Assembly: GCA_016789365.1 (NCBI GenBank)
Contig: JAEURH010000004.1
Coordinates: 1-64,000 of the forward strand
Origin: Anaerolineales bacterium
GTDB lineage: Bacteria > Chloroflexota > Anaerolineae > Anaerolineales > Villigracilaceae
Length of the DNA: 64,000 nt
Direction of reading: 5' to 3'
The translations under genes were made by a program, and so were the position numbers. Positions 16,627-24,170 of the stretch are shown here, piece after piece. Position 1 is the first letter of the stretch; every line of letters starts with the position of its first letter. A model generated the notes under the pieces. That model had not been told where the DNA came from and made no database searches. It saw only the letters and a list, made by a program, of their open reading frames with translations.

Positions 16627-17718
16627 ATGGCAAACAAAAATACTTCTCCAAAAATTACGTGGGATTTCGGCACGGCTTACGAATTGTTTGTAAGCCTGCA
16701 TGTGTTACTAGAACCAGATTTTTTTGGTATTCGCCCTGCTTATGCCGCTAGTGTTCGGGCAAGAATCCCTGCGGCTGAACGTAAATTATTGGAAGAAGTA
16801 TATACAGTGACTGGCGTGCCGCTTAAGTGGCTTTCGCAATTGCCTGCCCCCAAAGATGCCATTAGCGCGTTGTGGGCTTTGAAGCAAATTCCGCCCGCCG
16901 AGCGTATGATTAGGTTAACGCAATTGGATGAAACGCCAAACGATGAAAAACATCAAAAGTTTAATAGTACGTTGTTGCGAATTATTGATGAAAGAAAATG
17001 GAAATCGGAAGATGCTGATTTTTTCTTTAAGCAATTTCAGAAAAAGCATGGAAAGTTCAAACGCGAAGAGATTGAAAACTTTTTGAATTGGGTTGCTAAA
17101 CCCGAAGAACTTGGTGAAGGATTTCTCTCGGCGATGCAAGCCTACTACCAAGCCTTTTTTGAGGAGGAAGAAAAGCGCGTCGAGCCTATCCTGCGGGCTG
17201 GTCTTGAACGTGCAATGAGTCTTGAAAGTCAACTTTCTTTTGAAGAATTATTCCTTGAGCTTTCGCAAGGGATTCAACTCAATGATGAATTCCGCGCTTC
17301 AAAATTTATCATTGCACCAGCATTTTGGACGACGCCGTTAATTTTCTTTGACCGCATTGATAAAGACACAATGCTTCTTATGTTCGGCGCGCGCCCAGCG
17401 GATATGTCTGTCATCCCCGGTGAAACCGTGCCAGATGCACTGGTGCGTTCATTGAAAGCACTGGCTGACCCTACCCGCTTAAAGATTCTTTTTTATCTTT
17501 CGCAAGAAAGCCTCACGCCTTCTGAAATTGCACGCAGACTTCAACTGCGCCCGCCGACAGTGACTCATCATCTCAAAGAGTTACGCTTGGCAAGTTTGGT
17601 TGAATTTTCAATTGAAGAAGATGAGAACAATCGTTACACCGTTCGCAAGCAAGCGTTGGACTCTGTTTATAAACAATTAAATTCCTTTTTGGAAAACGAA
17701 CCCATACTAGAAAAATAG
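16627..17718 (+). CDS. ArsR-family HTH regulator with a long N-terminal domain
   Basis: The 363-residue protein has a C-terminal winged helix of ArsR type (about residues 275-350: SLKALADPTRLKILFYLSQ, LTPSEIARRLQLRPPTVTHHLKEL) behind a roughly 270-residue helical N-terminal region of DUF5937-like arrangement. There is no Cys metal site in the HTH part. I take ATG 16627, with GGAG about 12 bases upstream; an in-frame TTG at 16591 is less likely because it lies in repeat DNA. It precedes an MFS exporter, so it probably represses that gene in response to a ligand. Confidence 0.75.
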   Translation: MANKNTSPKITWDFGTAYELFVSLHVLLEPDFFGIRPAYAASVRARIPAAERKLLEEVYTVTGVPLKWLSQLPAPKDAISALWALKQIPPAERMIRLTQLDETPNDEKHQKFNSTLLRIIDERKWKSEDADFFFKQFQKKHGKFKREEIENFLNWVAKPEELGEGFLSAMQAYYQAFFEEEEKRVEPILRAGLERAMSLESQLSFEELFLELSQGIQLNDEFRASKFIIAPAFWTTPLIFFDRIDKDTMLLMFGARPADMSVIPGETVPDALVRSLKALADPTRLKILFYLSQESLTPSEIARRLQLRPPTVTHHLKELRLASLVEFSIEEDENNRYTVRKQALDSVYKQLNSFLENEPILEK

Positions 17719-17778
17719 CCACAGAGAACACAGAGACCTCTGAGATTTTTTCTCAAAAACTCTGTGACCTCTGTGGCT
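17717..17778. repeat. CCACAGAG-type palindromic element, copy 1 of 2
   Basis: Perfect 10-bp arms (AGCCACAGAG / CTCTGTGGCT) with a partially self-complementary interior (ACACAGAGACC...GTGACCTCTG). The second copy is at 22621-22679. It fills the space between the ArsR-like gene and the MFS gene. Confidence 0.75.
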
Positions 17779-17805
17779 TAATAGAATAAAAAAATTAGAA
17801 ATCAC

Positions 17806-19092
17806 ATGAATCAAAATAACATAAATATTTTCAAACCGTTCCGTATTTTGAGTGAATACGGAAACCATATTCGCGCCTTCAAACCGAATGCGCGCTATTA
17901 TCTTTTAAACGTCATCATCACAGGTGCAGTGATGGGCGTGTTTCGTTTAATCTTTAACTTCTACGCCCTCAGCCTCGGCTATGATGAAGCATTGATTGGC
18001 AACTTGGTCACCGCTTCAAGTTTTGTGGCATTAATCGCCGCTTTGCCAATGGGCTATCTAGCAGACATTATCGGACGCAAAGGTTCGCTCGTATTATCAA
18101 GCGTTTTGTTGGGAATCTCAATTCTTGCAATGGCAATTTGGCAAACTGAATTTTCGTTTTATTCAATGAACGTGCTTTCGGGTTTGGCACAAAGTTTGGC
18201 AGGCGTAACCATGTCACCTTTCCTTATGGAGAACAGTGACGAAAAAGAAAGAACGTATTTATTCAGTTTTGGTCAAGGCTTAATGATGACGATGAGTTCA
18301 GTCGGTAGTTGGGTCGGTGGCTACCTCCCCACTTGGATTGGAAGCGTGCAAAATATCTCCGCCACAGATAGCACTGCTTATGGAAACACAATTTTAGTTT
18401 CAGGCATTTTTGCGATGATTGCAATTTTGCCTTTGATATTTATAAAATCTCCAAAGGTTGCAAAATCAAACCGCGCGATTTTCGCTCCATTGGAATATGC
18501 AAAAAAACAACCTGCTTTATTAGTCAAATTTATTTTGCCCATGCTTCTCACATCCATCGGCGCGGGATTAATCATGCCGTTTATGAATGTATTTTTTAGA
18601 GAAGTACATAAACAACCAGACCCTGTGATTGGCACATTATTCGCATGGGGTTCATTAGCAATGGCAATCGGACTACTCGTTGCACCTCCGCTTGCTGAAA
18701 GAATGGGCAAGATTCAACTCGTCGTCATTTCACAAGCCCTTTCGATTCCTTTCTTAATTCTGCTTGGGTTCTCACCCATATTTTGGGTTGGTGCCGCGAC
18801 ATTTTATATAAGACTCGCTTTGATGAACATGAGCAGTCCTGTATATCAAACCTTTGTCATGGAACGGGTTGACCCATCTGCCCGTGCGACGATTGCAAGT
18901 TTAACCAGCATGGCATGGAATTTCGGTTGGGCATTCAGCCCGACGATTAGTGGATGGCTACAAGTGAATTATGGATTTGGTCCGCCATTTATTGGCACAA
19001 TTATTCTTTATACAATTTCAGTGATTTTATATTGGGCATTCTTCTGGCGCAAAAAGGTGGAGCCAATTCAGGTGACAGCGGCGGCGGATTAA
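17806..19092 (+). CDS. Major facilitator superfamily transporter
   Basis: The 428-residue protein has about 12 membrane helices and the MFS motif A between helices 2 and 3 (GYLADIIGRKGSLV, about residues 85-98). The overall pattern is that of drug or small-molecule exporters. It follows the ArsR-like regulator gene at 87 bp and is probably its target. A strong terminator follows. The substrate cannot be predicted. Confidence 0.85.
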   Translation: MNQNNINIFKPFRILSEYGNHIRAFKPNARYYLLNVIITGAVMGVFRLIFNFYALSLGYDEALIGNLVTASSFVALIAALPMGYLADIIGRKGSLVLSSVLLGISILAMAIWQTEFSFYSMNVLSGLAQSLAGVTMSPFLMENSDEKERTYLFSFGQGLMMTMSSVGSWVGGYLPTWIGSVQNISATDSTAYGNTILVSGIFAMIAILPLIFIKSPKVAKSNRAIFAPLEYAKKQPALLVKFILPMLLTSIGAGLIMPFMNVFFREVHKQPDPVIGTLFAWGSLAMAIGLLVAPPLAERMGKIQLVVISQALSIPFLILLGFSPIFWVGAATFYIRLALMNMSSPVYQTFVMERVDPSARATIASLTSMAWNFGWAFSPTISGWLQVNYGFGPPFIGTIILYTISVILYWAFFWRKKVEPIQVTAAAD

Positions 19093-19094
19093 TC

Positions 19095-19128
19095 AAAAGA
19101 GAGCATTATAAAAATGCTCTCTTTTTTC
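19095..19128 (+). terminator. Intrinsic terminator of the MFS gene
   Basis: A 13-bp stem (AAAAGAGAGCATT / AATGCTCTCTTTT) with a short A-rich loop, followed by TTTCT. Confidence 0.88.
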
Positions 19129-19217
19129 TAACAAAATATTTACTTATAAGTTTAGACAAATTTCAAGAGTCTATGATATAACCATGTTAACAATACGCTC
19201 ACATCACGAAGGAATCA

Positions 19218-19988
19218 ATGGGCACTGCAGACTTACATATTCATAGCATCTACTCCCATGATGCCACAACCACTGTACGTGCAATTTTAAAACACGCATC
19301 CGATGTTGGATTAAATGTCATTGCAGTCACTGACCACGATGAAATTCGCGGCTCACTCGAAGCGCAACAACTTGCCCCCAAGTATGGAATCGAAGTCGTC
19401 CCTGGTGTAGAAATCTCAACCAAAGATGGTCATCTAGTAGCATTGTTTATTGAAACATTGCCACCTGCTGGCTTATCTATGACAGATACATTGTTACACA
19501 TTGGTAAACAAGGTGGCATTGCTATTGCACCACATCCATTTAATAATTTACCAAACAGCCTTTCAATGGAAGCCGTGTTAGGCGCAATGACCAACCCGCG
19601 TGCGAAAGCAGTATTGAGGGGAATTGAAACGCACAACATGGGCACACAAAATTTTGACCGTGTGGCTCAAAAACTTTCTATTTATTTGCCATTAGCAAAA
19701 ATTGCATCAAGTGATGCACACATCTATTGGGCAATTGGTGCTGGGCGCACCGAGTTTGATGGCACGACAGCAAATCAATTGCGTGATGCGATTGAAAATA
19801 ATGCCACCACACCGATACCTTATGAAGAAGAATTTTCAGCCAAAGCGATTTTTAGTTGGGTACACCGTATCACGTTAAGAAGATTCGGGTATGCGTCAGA
19901 TGCAATTACTTCCACCCAACCGATTACATCCAGACCATTGACTGATACAATGCGAAGAAAAATTATAAAAATAAAAAAAGACGGTTGA
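19218..19988 (+). CDS. PHP-domain metal-dependent phosphoesterase
   Basis: The 256-residue protein has the PHP metal-binding motifs in order: DLHIHSIYSHD (residues 5-15), AVTDHDE, VVPGVEISTKDGHLVALF, IAPHPF and SSDAHIYWAIG. Stand-alone PHP proteins hydrolyse phosphodiesters or phosphomonoesters; the exact substrate is unknown. A GAAGGAA ribosome site precedes the ATG. Its stop codon lies inside the bidirectional terminator shared with the convergent recO gene. Confidence 0.85.
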   Translation: MGTADLHIHSIYSHDATTTVRAILKHASDVGLNVIAVTDHDEIRGSLEAQQLAPKYGIEVVPGVEISTKDGHLVALFIETLPPAGLSMTDTLLHIGKQGGIAIAPHPFNNLPNSLSMEAVLGAMTNPRAKAVLRGIETHNMGTQNFDRVAQKLSIYLPLAKIASSDAHIYWAIGAGRTEFDGTTANQLRDAIENNATTPIPYEEEFSAKAIFSWVHRITLRRFGYASDAITSTQPITSRPLTDTMRRKIIKIKKDG

Positions 19989-20004
19989 TCAACCGTCTTT
20001 TTTA
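19977..20004. terminator. Bidirectional terminator between PHP gene and recO
   Basis: AAAGACGGTT-GATC-AACCGTCTTT is a perfect palindrome with A and T runs on either side, and it includes the stop codon of the PHP gene and the 3' end of recO. Confidence 0.85.
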
Positions 20005-20760
20005 TGATTTCACTTTTTTGATAAAGTCCGGCGTATTTAATTCACGTTCAAGGATATAAGTGAAATATCCTTGCATCAAAACTTCCGCTTCTTTCTGGAT
20101 GTCTGAACTGGGTCTTGCTCTTGAAGCATCTCTATAACTTGACCTTTGGAAGTGGCGCAAATATTTCAAAGTCTCCAAAGAAATTTTTGTTAAGTTTGGC
20201 AAGCCTTCGCCACAGCGTGGACAAATGACTCCACCAGCCGTATAAGAAAAAAATTGGTCTTCGGCTAAAATTTCACGTCCGCAATTTGCACATTCAAATA
20301 GATGCGGACGAAACCCGACAGCATCTAACAATCTCATTTCATAATACCGAATTGCTAACCAAGAATCTGATTCTTTTTCAATTCGGTCTAATGTTTCAAC
20401 TAATAAACGAAAAATGGTCGGGTTGCCAATTTCTTCTTCATAAGAAAACCGCAAAAGCAATTCCACAATGTAAGCGGCATAACTTGTTTTTGACAAATCA
20501 TCATGCAATGGGAGAAATGCATTAATCGTTTCTACTTGCGTCACAATTAACAAATCCCGCCCTTTGGCAAATTGAATCGTGACGTATGTAAACGGTTGTA
20601 AGTGACCTGCTTTTCGTGACGTAACTTTTCTTGCACCTTTTGCCAATGCCCGCACAATGCCTTGCTCTTTTGTATAAAGCGTTAGCAAACGGTCTGCTTC
20701 ACCCCAGTCCGCATGGCGGAGGACGACAGCAGAAGCACGAAAGGAACGAAAGTCAGTCAT
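20002..20760 (-). CDS. recO: DNA repair protein RecO
   Basis: The 252-residue protein has the N-terminal OB fold (FRASAVVLRHADWGEADRLLTLYTKEQGIVRALAKGARK), the helical middle domain and a four-Cys zinc site (ECANCGRE near 163 and VICPRCGEG near 185). RecO loads RecA with RecR during RecF-pathway repair. It follows cdd on the minus strand, separated by a hairpin repeat, and is probably the last gene of the glmU-cdd-recO unit. Confidence 0.93.
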   Translation of the reverse strand: MTDFRSFRASAVVLRHADWGEADRLLTLYTKEQGIVRALAKGARKVTSRKAGHLQPFTYVTIQFAKGRDLLIVTQVETINAFLPLHDDLSKTSYAAYIVELLLRFSYEEEIGNPTIFRLLVETLDRIEKESDSWLAIRYYEMRLLDAVGFRPHLFECANCGREILAEDQFFSYTAGGVICPRCGEGLPNLTKISLETLKYLRHFQRSSYRDASRARPSSDIQKEAEVLMQGYFTYILERELNTPDFIKKVKS

Positions 20761-20772
20761 GGTCTTGTATAA

Positions 20773-20825
20773 GTGCGTCGCGCCAAAAGGGTTAAGAATC
20801 TCTCAACTTATCAAGCGCGACGCAC
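20773..20825. repeat. GTGCGTCGC hairpin element, copy 3 of 4
   Basis: Perfect 11-bp arms (GTGCGTCGCGC / GCGCGACGCAC) around a 31-nt loop, between cdd and recO. Confidence 0.85.
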
Positions 20826-20829
20826 CCCT

Positions 20830-21237
20830 TCACTTGTTTACCACAAGATGTTTTGGCGTAAATGCTTCTGGCAACAATTCATTCACTGTAGTTTCTTTCT
20901 TTAACTTTCCTTCACCATCTGCTAACAAAACAACAGTATCTAAACCAAATTCTGCCATTACCTGACGGCATCCACCACACGGTGAGCCACCGTTATTCGT
21001 TACAACTGCAATCACTTCAAATTCAGTTTCACCTTCAGACACGGCTTTGAAAATTGCCACACGTTCCGCACACATGGTCTGCGGATATGCCGCATTTTCA
21101 ACATTCACACCTGTATATAAACGTCCACTTTTTGTGCGTAACGCCGCCCCCACTGGATAATTTGAATACGGCACATACGCGCGTCTGCGGGCTTCATTGG
21201 CTAAATCAATTAAGGATTGTTTCTCTTCTCTAGTCAT
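20830..21237 (-). CDS. cdd: Cytidine deaminase
   Basis: The 135-residue enzyme converts cytidine or deoxycytidine to the uridine form. The zinc and proton-shuttle motif TMCAERVAIF (Cys and Glu) and the second zinc motif SPCGGCRQVMAEF are present, and the N-terminal VPYSNYPVGAAL substrate loop is intact. Length fits the homotetrameric type. Its start codon lies 1 bp after the glmU stop codon, so the two are translationally coupled. Confidence 0.95.
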   Translation of the reverse strand: MTREEKQSLIDLANEARRRAYVPYSNYPVGAALRTKSGRLYTGVNVENAAYPQTMCAERVAIFKAVSEGETEFEVIAVVTNNGGSPCGGCRQVMAEFGLDTVVLLADGEGKLKKETTVNELLPEAFTPKHLVVNK

Positions 21238-21238
21238 T

Positions 21239-22600
21239 TTATTTCTTCGGCTTTCTTTCTAGTCTTTTAATAGTACGAGCAGGCATACCAACTACAAGTG
21301 TATCTGCTTCTACATTTTTATTGACGACCGCCCCTGCCCCAGTTCTAGCACCATCACCAATTTTTAGCGGAGCAACCAACATTGTATCCGAACCAATAAA
21401 CACGTCTTCCCCAATTTCAGTGGCATGTTTTTTCTCACCATCATAATTACAAGTAATCGTTCCTGCACCAATATTTGTATTTGACCCAATTTGTGCATTA
21501 CCAATGTAAGAGAAATGCCCCATCTTGACTCCATCCGCTAAATACGAATCTTTCACTTCACCAAAATTCCCCATGTGCACATGGTTTCCCAAATGCGCGC
21601 CTTTTCGCAACCTTGCAAACGGACCCATATCTACATCATCTTCAAGCACTGCGCCTTCCAAAACAGATGCCAACACTTTGCATCCATTTCCAATTTTTGT
21701 ATCACGAATAATCGTATTCGGTCCAATTACATTTGATTCACCGATTTCCGTTTTTCCATACAGATAAGTATTCGGCATGATGACTGTATCTTTACCGATT
21801 TTTACATCCGCTTCAATATACGTGGAAGCAGGGTCTGCTAACGTGACACCATTTAACATGTGTTCATCATTAATTCTTTTTCGCATGGCAGTTTCCACTT
21901 CGGATAAATGCACGCGCGTATTGATTCCAATGGTCTCTTCTACATCATCCATCACAGTGGCTAGCACTGGTAAATTATCTTTTGATGCTAATTCAACAGT
22001 ATCTGTCAGGTAATATTCGCCTTTTTTCTCATTCTTTGGGATCCGTTTTAATGCGTCCCATAACCAATTTGCATCAAAACAATATCCACCCACATTTAAT
22101 TCTTTAATTTTCTTTTGTTCATCTGTAGCAACATACTCTTCAACAATGGCTTCAACCGTATTCTTTTGATTACGAATAATTCTGCCAAACCCGCGCGGGT
22201 CATCAGCAATGACTGTCAGCATTGAGATGGGACCTTTATTATTCTTTTGAGTCTCGACCAATTTTTGTAACGTCTCACCGCGTAACAAAGGCATGTCGGC
22301 ATAGCAGACAACGACTAAATCTGTTTTGCCTTTGAGCAATGATTCGGCTTGCATCACCGCATGACCTGTCCCCAATTGTGGTTCTTGCAAAACTGTTTGC
22401 GCAGAATCACCAAGATACTTAATCACTTCATCTGCTCCATGCCCCACCACTACAATCGGTTTTTCGGTTGTAGAGGCTTGAATCGCATTCAAAGCATGAG
22501 CAATCATCGGTTTGCCAGCAATAGGGTGCAAGACCTTTGGCAATGATGATTTCATACGAGTCCCCTGCCCGGCGGCAAGCAAAATGGCTGTAATTTTCAT
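21239..22600 (-). CDS. glmU: Bifunctional GlcN-1-P acetyltransferase / GlcNAc-1-P uridyltransferase
   Basis: The 453-residue enzyme makes UDP-GlcNAc for peptidoglycan. The N-terminal pyrophosphorylase domain opens with ILLAAGQGTRMKSSLPKVLH and contains ADMPLL and GYCFDANWLW. The C-terminal part is a left-handed beta helix of hexapeptide repeats with the acetyltransferase signature (RKGAHLGNHVHMGNFGEVK, GHFSYIGNAQIGSNTNIGAG). Length is typical. It is first in the glmU-cdd-recO unit. Confidence 0.96.
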   Translation of the reverse strand: MKITAILLAAGQGTRMKSSLPKVLHPIAGKPMIAHALNAIQASTTEKPIVVVGHGADEVIKYLGDSAQTVLQEPQLGTGHAVMQAESLLKGKTDLVVVCYADMPLLRGETLQKLVETQKNNKGPISMLTVIADDPRGFGRIIRNQKNTVEAIVEEYVATDEQKKIKELNVGGYCFDANWLWDALKRIPKNEKKGEYYLTDTVELASKDNLPVLATVMDDVEETIGINTRVHLSEVETAMRKRINDEHMLNGVTLADPASTYIEADVKIGKDTVIMPNTYLYGKTEIGESNVIGPNTIIRDTKIGNGCKVLASVLEGAVLEDDVDMGPFARLRKGAHLGNHVHMGNFGEVKDSYLADGVKMGHFSYIGNAQIGSNTNIGAGTITCNYDGEKKHATEIGEDVFIGSDTMLVAPLKIGDGARTGAGAVVNKNVEADTLVVGMPARTIKRLERKPKK

Positions 22601-22620
22601 AAGTTCACCTTAATAATTTT

Positions 22621-22679
22621 GCCACAGAGTTCACAGAGACATCAGAGAAAAACTTAAAGGTCTCTGTGGTCTCTGTGGC
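22621..22679. repeat. CCACAGAG-type palindromic element, copy 2 of 2
   Basis: Arms GCCACAGAG / CTCTGTGGC with inner repeats (CACAGAGAC...GTCTCTGTGG). It lies between tRNA-Gln and glmU. Confidence 0.75.
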
Positions 22680-22693
22680 TAAGCATTTAGACG

Positions 22694-22738
22694 AAAACAG
22701 GATTTGTGCGAAGCATTGCTCTGCGACAAATCCCGTTT
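22694..22738 (-). terminator. Hairpin downstream of tRNA-Gln, probable terminator
   Basis: An imperfect inverted repeat on the minus strand (AAACGGGATTTGTCG / GCACAAATCCTGTTTT) ends in a short T-run, about 12 bases after the encoded CCA. Confidence 0.55.
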
Positions 22739-22749
22739 CAAATAGAGTG

Positions 22750-22823
22750 TGGCTGGGGTACCTGGATTCGAACCAAGATCCACAGCTCCAAAGGCTGGTG
22801 TGCTGCCATTGCACCATACCCCA
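22750..22823 (-). tRNA. tRNA-Gln (anticodon UUG)
   Basis: The minus strand folds as a complete cloverleaf: acceptor TGGGGTA / TACCCCA (the U1-A72 end typical of bacterial tRNA-Gln), D stem GTGC/GCAC, anticodon loop CTTTGGA with TTG at 34-36, T arm CTTGG-TTCGAAT-CCAGG, discriminator G and an encoded CCA. A TACAAT -10 box is about 10 bases upstream. It is the only tRNA in the window. Confidence 0.93.
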
Positions 22824-22851
22824 GTGCGGGCAGTATTGTATCACAAAAATT

Positions 22852-23919
22852 TTACTTCCCGTCTGAAAGAATGCCAAGTTTTTTGGCTTCTTCCAAAGAC
22901 ATGACATCAGGATTAGCAGATTTTTTGGCATTCTTTTCTGCGGCATCATTCCAAAAATCATCTACACTTTGTGCTTTGGTTTTTTGAGTCGGGGCTTGTT
23001 GCAGTAACTGTTCCATTTCGGGGGCAGGAACGGCTCGGGCTAATTTATCTGTTTGCTTGAGAGGAACAGTTTGAACTACGGCAGAAGCGGCAACTTCTTT
23101 CAATTCCCCAGTTACACCCATAGATTTCAACGCACGTTCCAATTCGGTTCGCAAAGCCAGCAATCCACTAATCGTTTCTAAAACTTTATCTTCGTTTGCA
23201 AGTCCATTCCCAGCCACTAGCAAAGCATACATTGGCGTAACGGGAATAAAAAATAAATCATGGTCGCCATTGCTAAAAACATGATACGCATCTAAATTTT
23301 CTTGATGGTTATAACGAGCCACTTTCAGGCTGGCATTATGCACTGCCATCAAAGCAGAGATAAGCGAAACTTCCATACTGGAATCGTGCAACGCGCCAGT
23401 GCGGGCTTGCACCAAACCTCTATCGTTAAGAAGAAAAACCGCTTCGGCTTCTGCATCTTGCCTGAAGTTTGCAATCAGGTCTGATACTCGCGTGTAGCGT
23501 TTTTCTTCGATTTGCTCGGTGGCTTTTTCTGGCGGAAAAATAGTTTGCACAAGCCCCAACCCGCGTTCGACAGAATCTAAAAAGTCTGCCATTGGAATCG
23601 GTTTATCAAAAATGGCTAATGCTCCAGCGTTTAGCATTTCATCACGTGCCTTTTTATCACTAGTGCCAGTGACGAGAATCACTTTCACTTCTGGGTGGCG
23701 CACACGAATTTTTCGCATCAATTCTACGCCGCTCATGCCGGGCAATTTGTAATCGGTGACGAGCAAATCTACATTATGGCGGCTGGATTCAAGCAAAGCT
23801 TCTTCACCAGAAGGCGCTTCGGAAATTTTTATTTTGTCGTTTTTGAGCGTGTCTAAGGCAGAACGCAACAACTTCAAAATGTCGCGTTGGTCATCTACCA
23901 GCAGAATTCTGCGTTCCAT
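22852..23919 (-). CDS. Response regulator with roadblock/GAF-like output domain
   Basis: The 355-residue protein has an N-terminal receiver domain (about 1-120: LLVDDQRDILKLL, phospho-acceptor Asp in DLLVTDYKLPGMSG, VTGTSDKK, DKPI). A second alpha/beta domain (about 155-270: AEAVFLLNDRGLVQARTG...SNGDHDLFFIPVTPMYALLVAG) resembles roadblock/LC7 or GAF folds, and an Ala- and Gln-rich tail follows. There is no DNA-binding domain, so it probably acts through protein contacts. No kinase gene is adjacent. Confidence 0.75.
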   Translation of the reverse strand: MERRILLVDDQRDILKLLRSALDTLKNDKIKISEAPSGEEALLESSRHNVDLLVTDYKLPGMSGVELMRKIRVRHPEVKVILVTGTSDKKARDEMLNAGALAIFDKPIPMADFLDSVERGLGLVQTIFPPEKATEQIEEKRYTRVSDLIANFRQDAEAEAVFLLNDRGLVQARTGALHDSSMEVSLISALMAVHNASLKVARYNHQENLDAYHVFSNGDHDLFFIPVTPMYALLVAGNGLANEDKVLETISGLLALRTELERALKSMGVTGELKEVAASAVVQTVPLKQTDKLARAVPAPEMEQLLQQAPTQKTKAQSVDDFWNDAAEKNAKKSANPDVMSLEEAKKLGILSDGK

Positions 23920-24170
23920 ATAATTCCTAATCCATCATCCAAATACAGATGAAATAAAAAGATAAATTCTTCTTGCAATCAATAATCTTTGCTTTCAGAG
24001 GGTCTGTGACCCTCTGAATATTTTGCCAATACGGCGGTCACAGACCGCCTATAAGCATATAAATCAATAAATAAATTATAGCAAACTTCACCTTGCAAAC
24101 ACTAATCAGTTTTGCAAGAAGTTAAACTCGTCTCTGCCCATCGAGGACGGCGGGTTGAGCATAGAATGTA
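23920..24170. other. Gene-free stretch holding a double-hairpin repeat
   Basis: This 250-bp gap between two minus-strand genes contains the GGTCTG-GACC element at 23995-24049. I see no open frame with a ribosome site and no clear terminator for the substrate-binding-protein gene upstream on the right; the hairpins may substitute for one. Confidence 0.5.
23995..24049. repeat. Double-hairpin intergenic element GGTCTG-GACC, copy 2 of 2
   Basis: Hairpin 1 is TCAGAGGGTC-TGT-GACCCTCTGA (23995-24017) and hairpin 2 is GGCGGTC-ACA-GACCGCC (24033-24049), 15 nt apart. Layout and inner sequences match 16537-16589, while the outer bases of the first stem differ but stay complementary. Confidence 0.8.
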
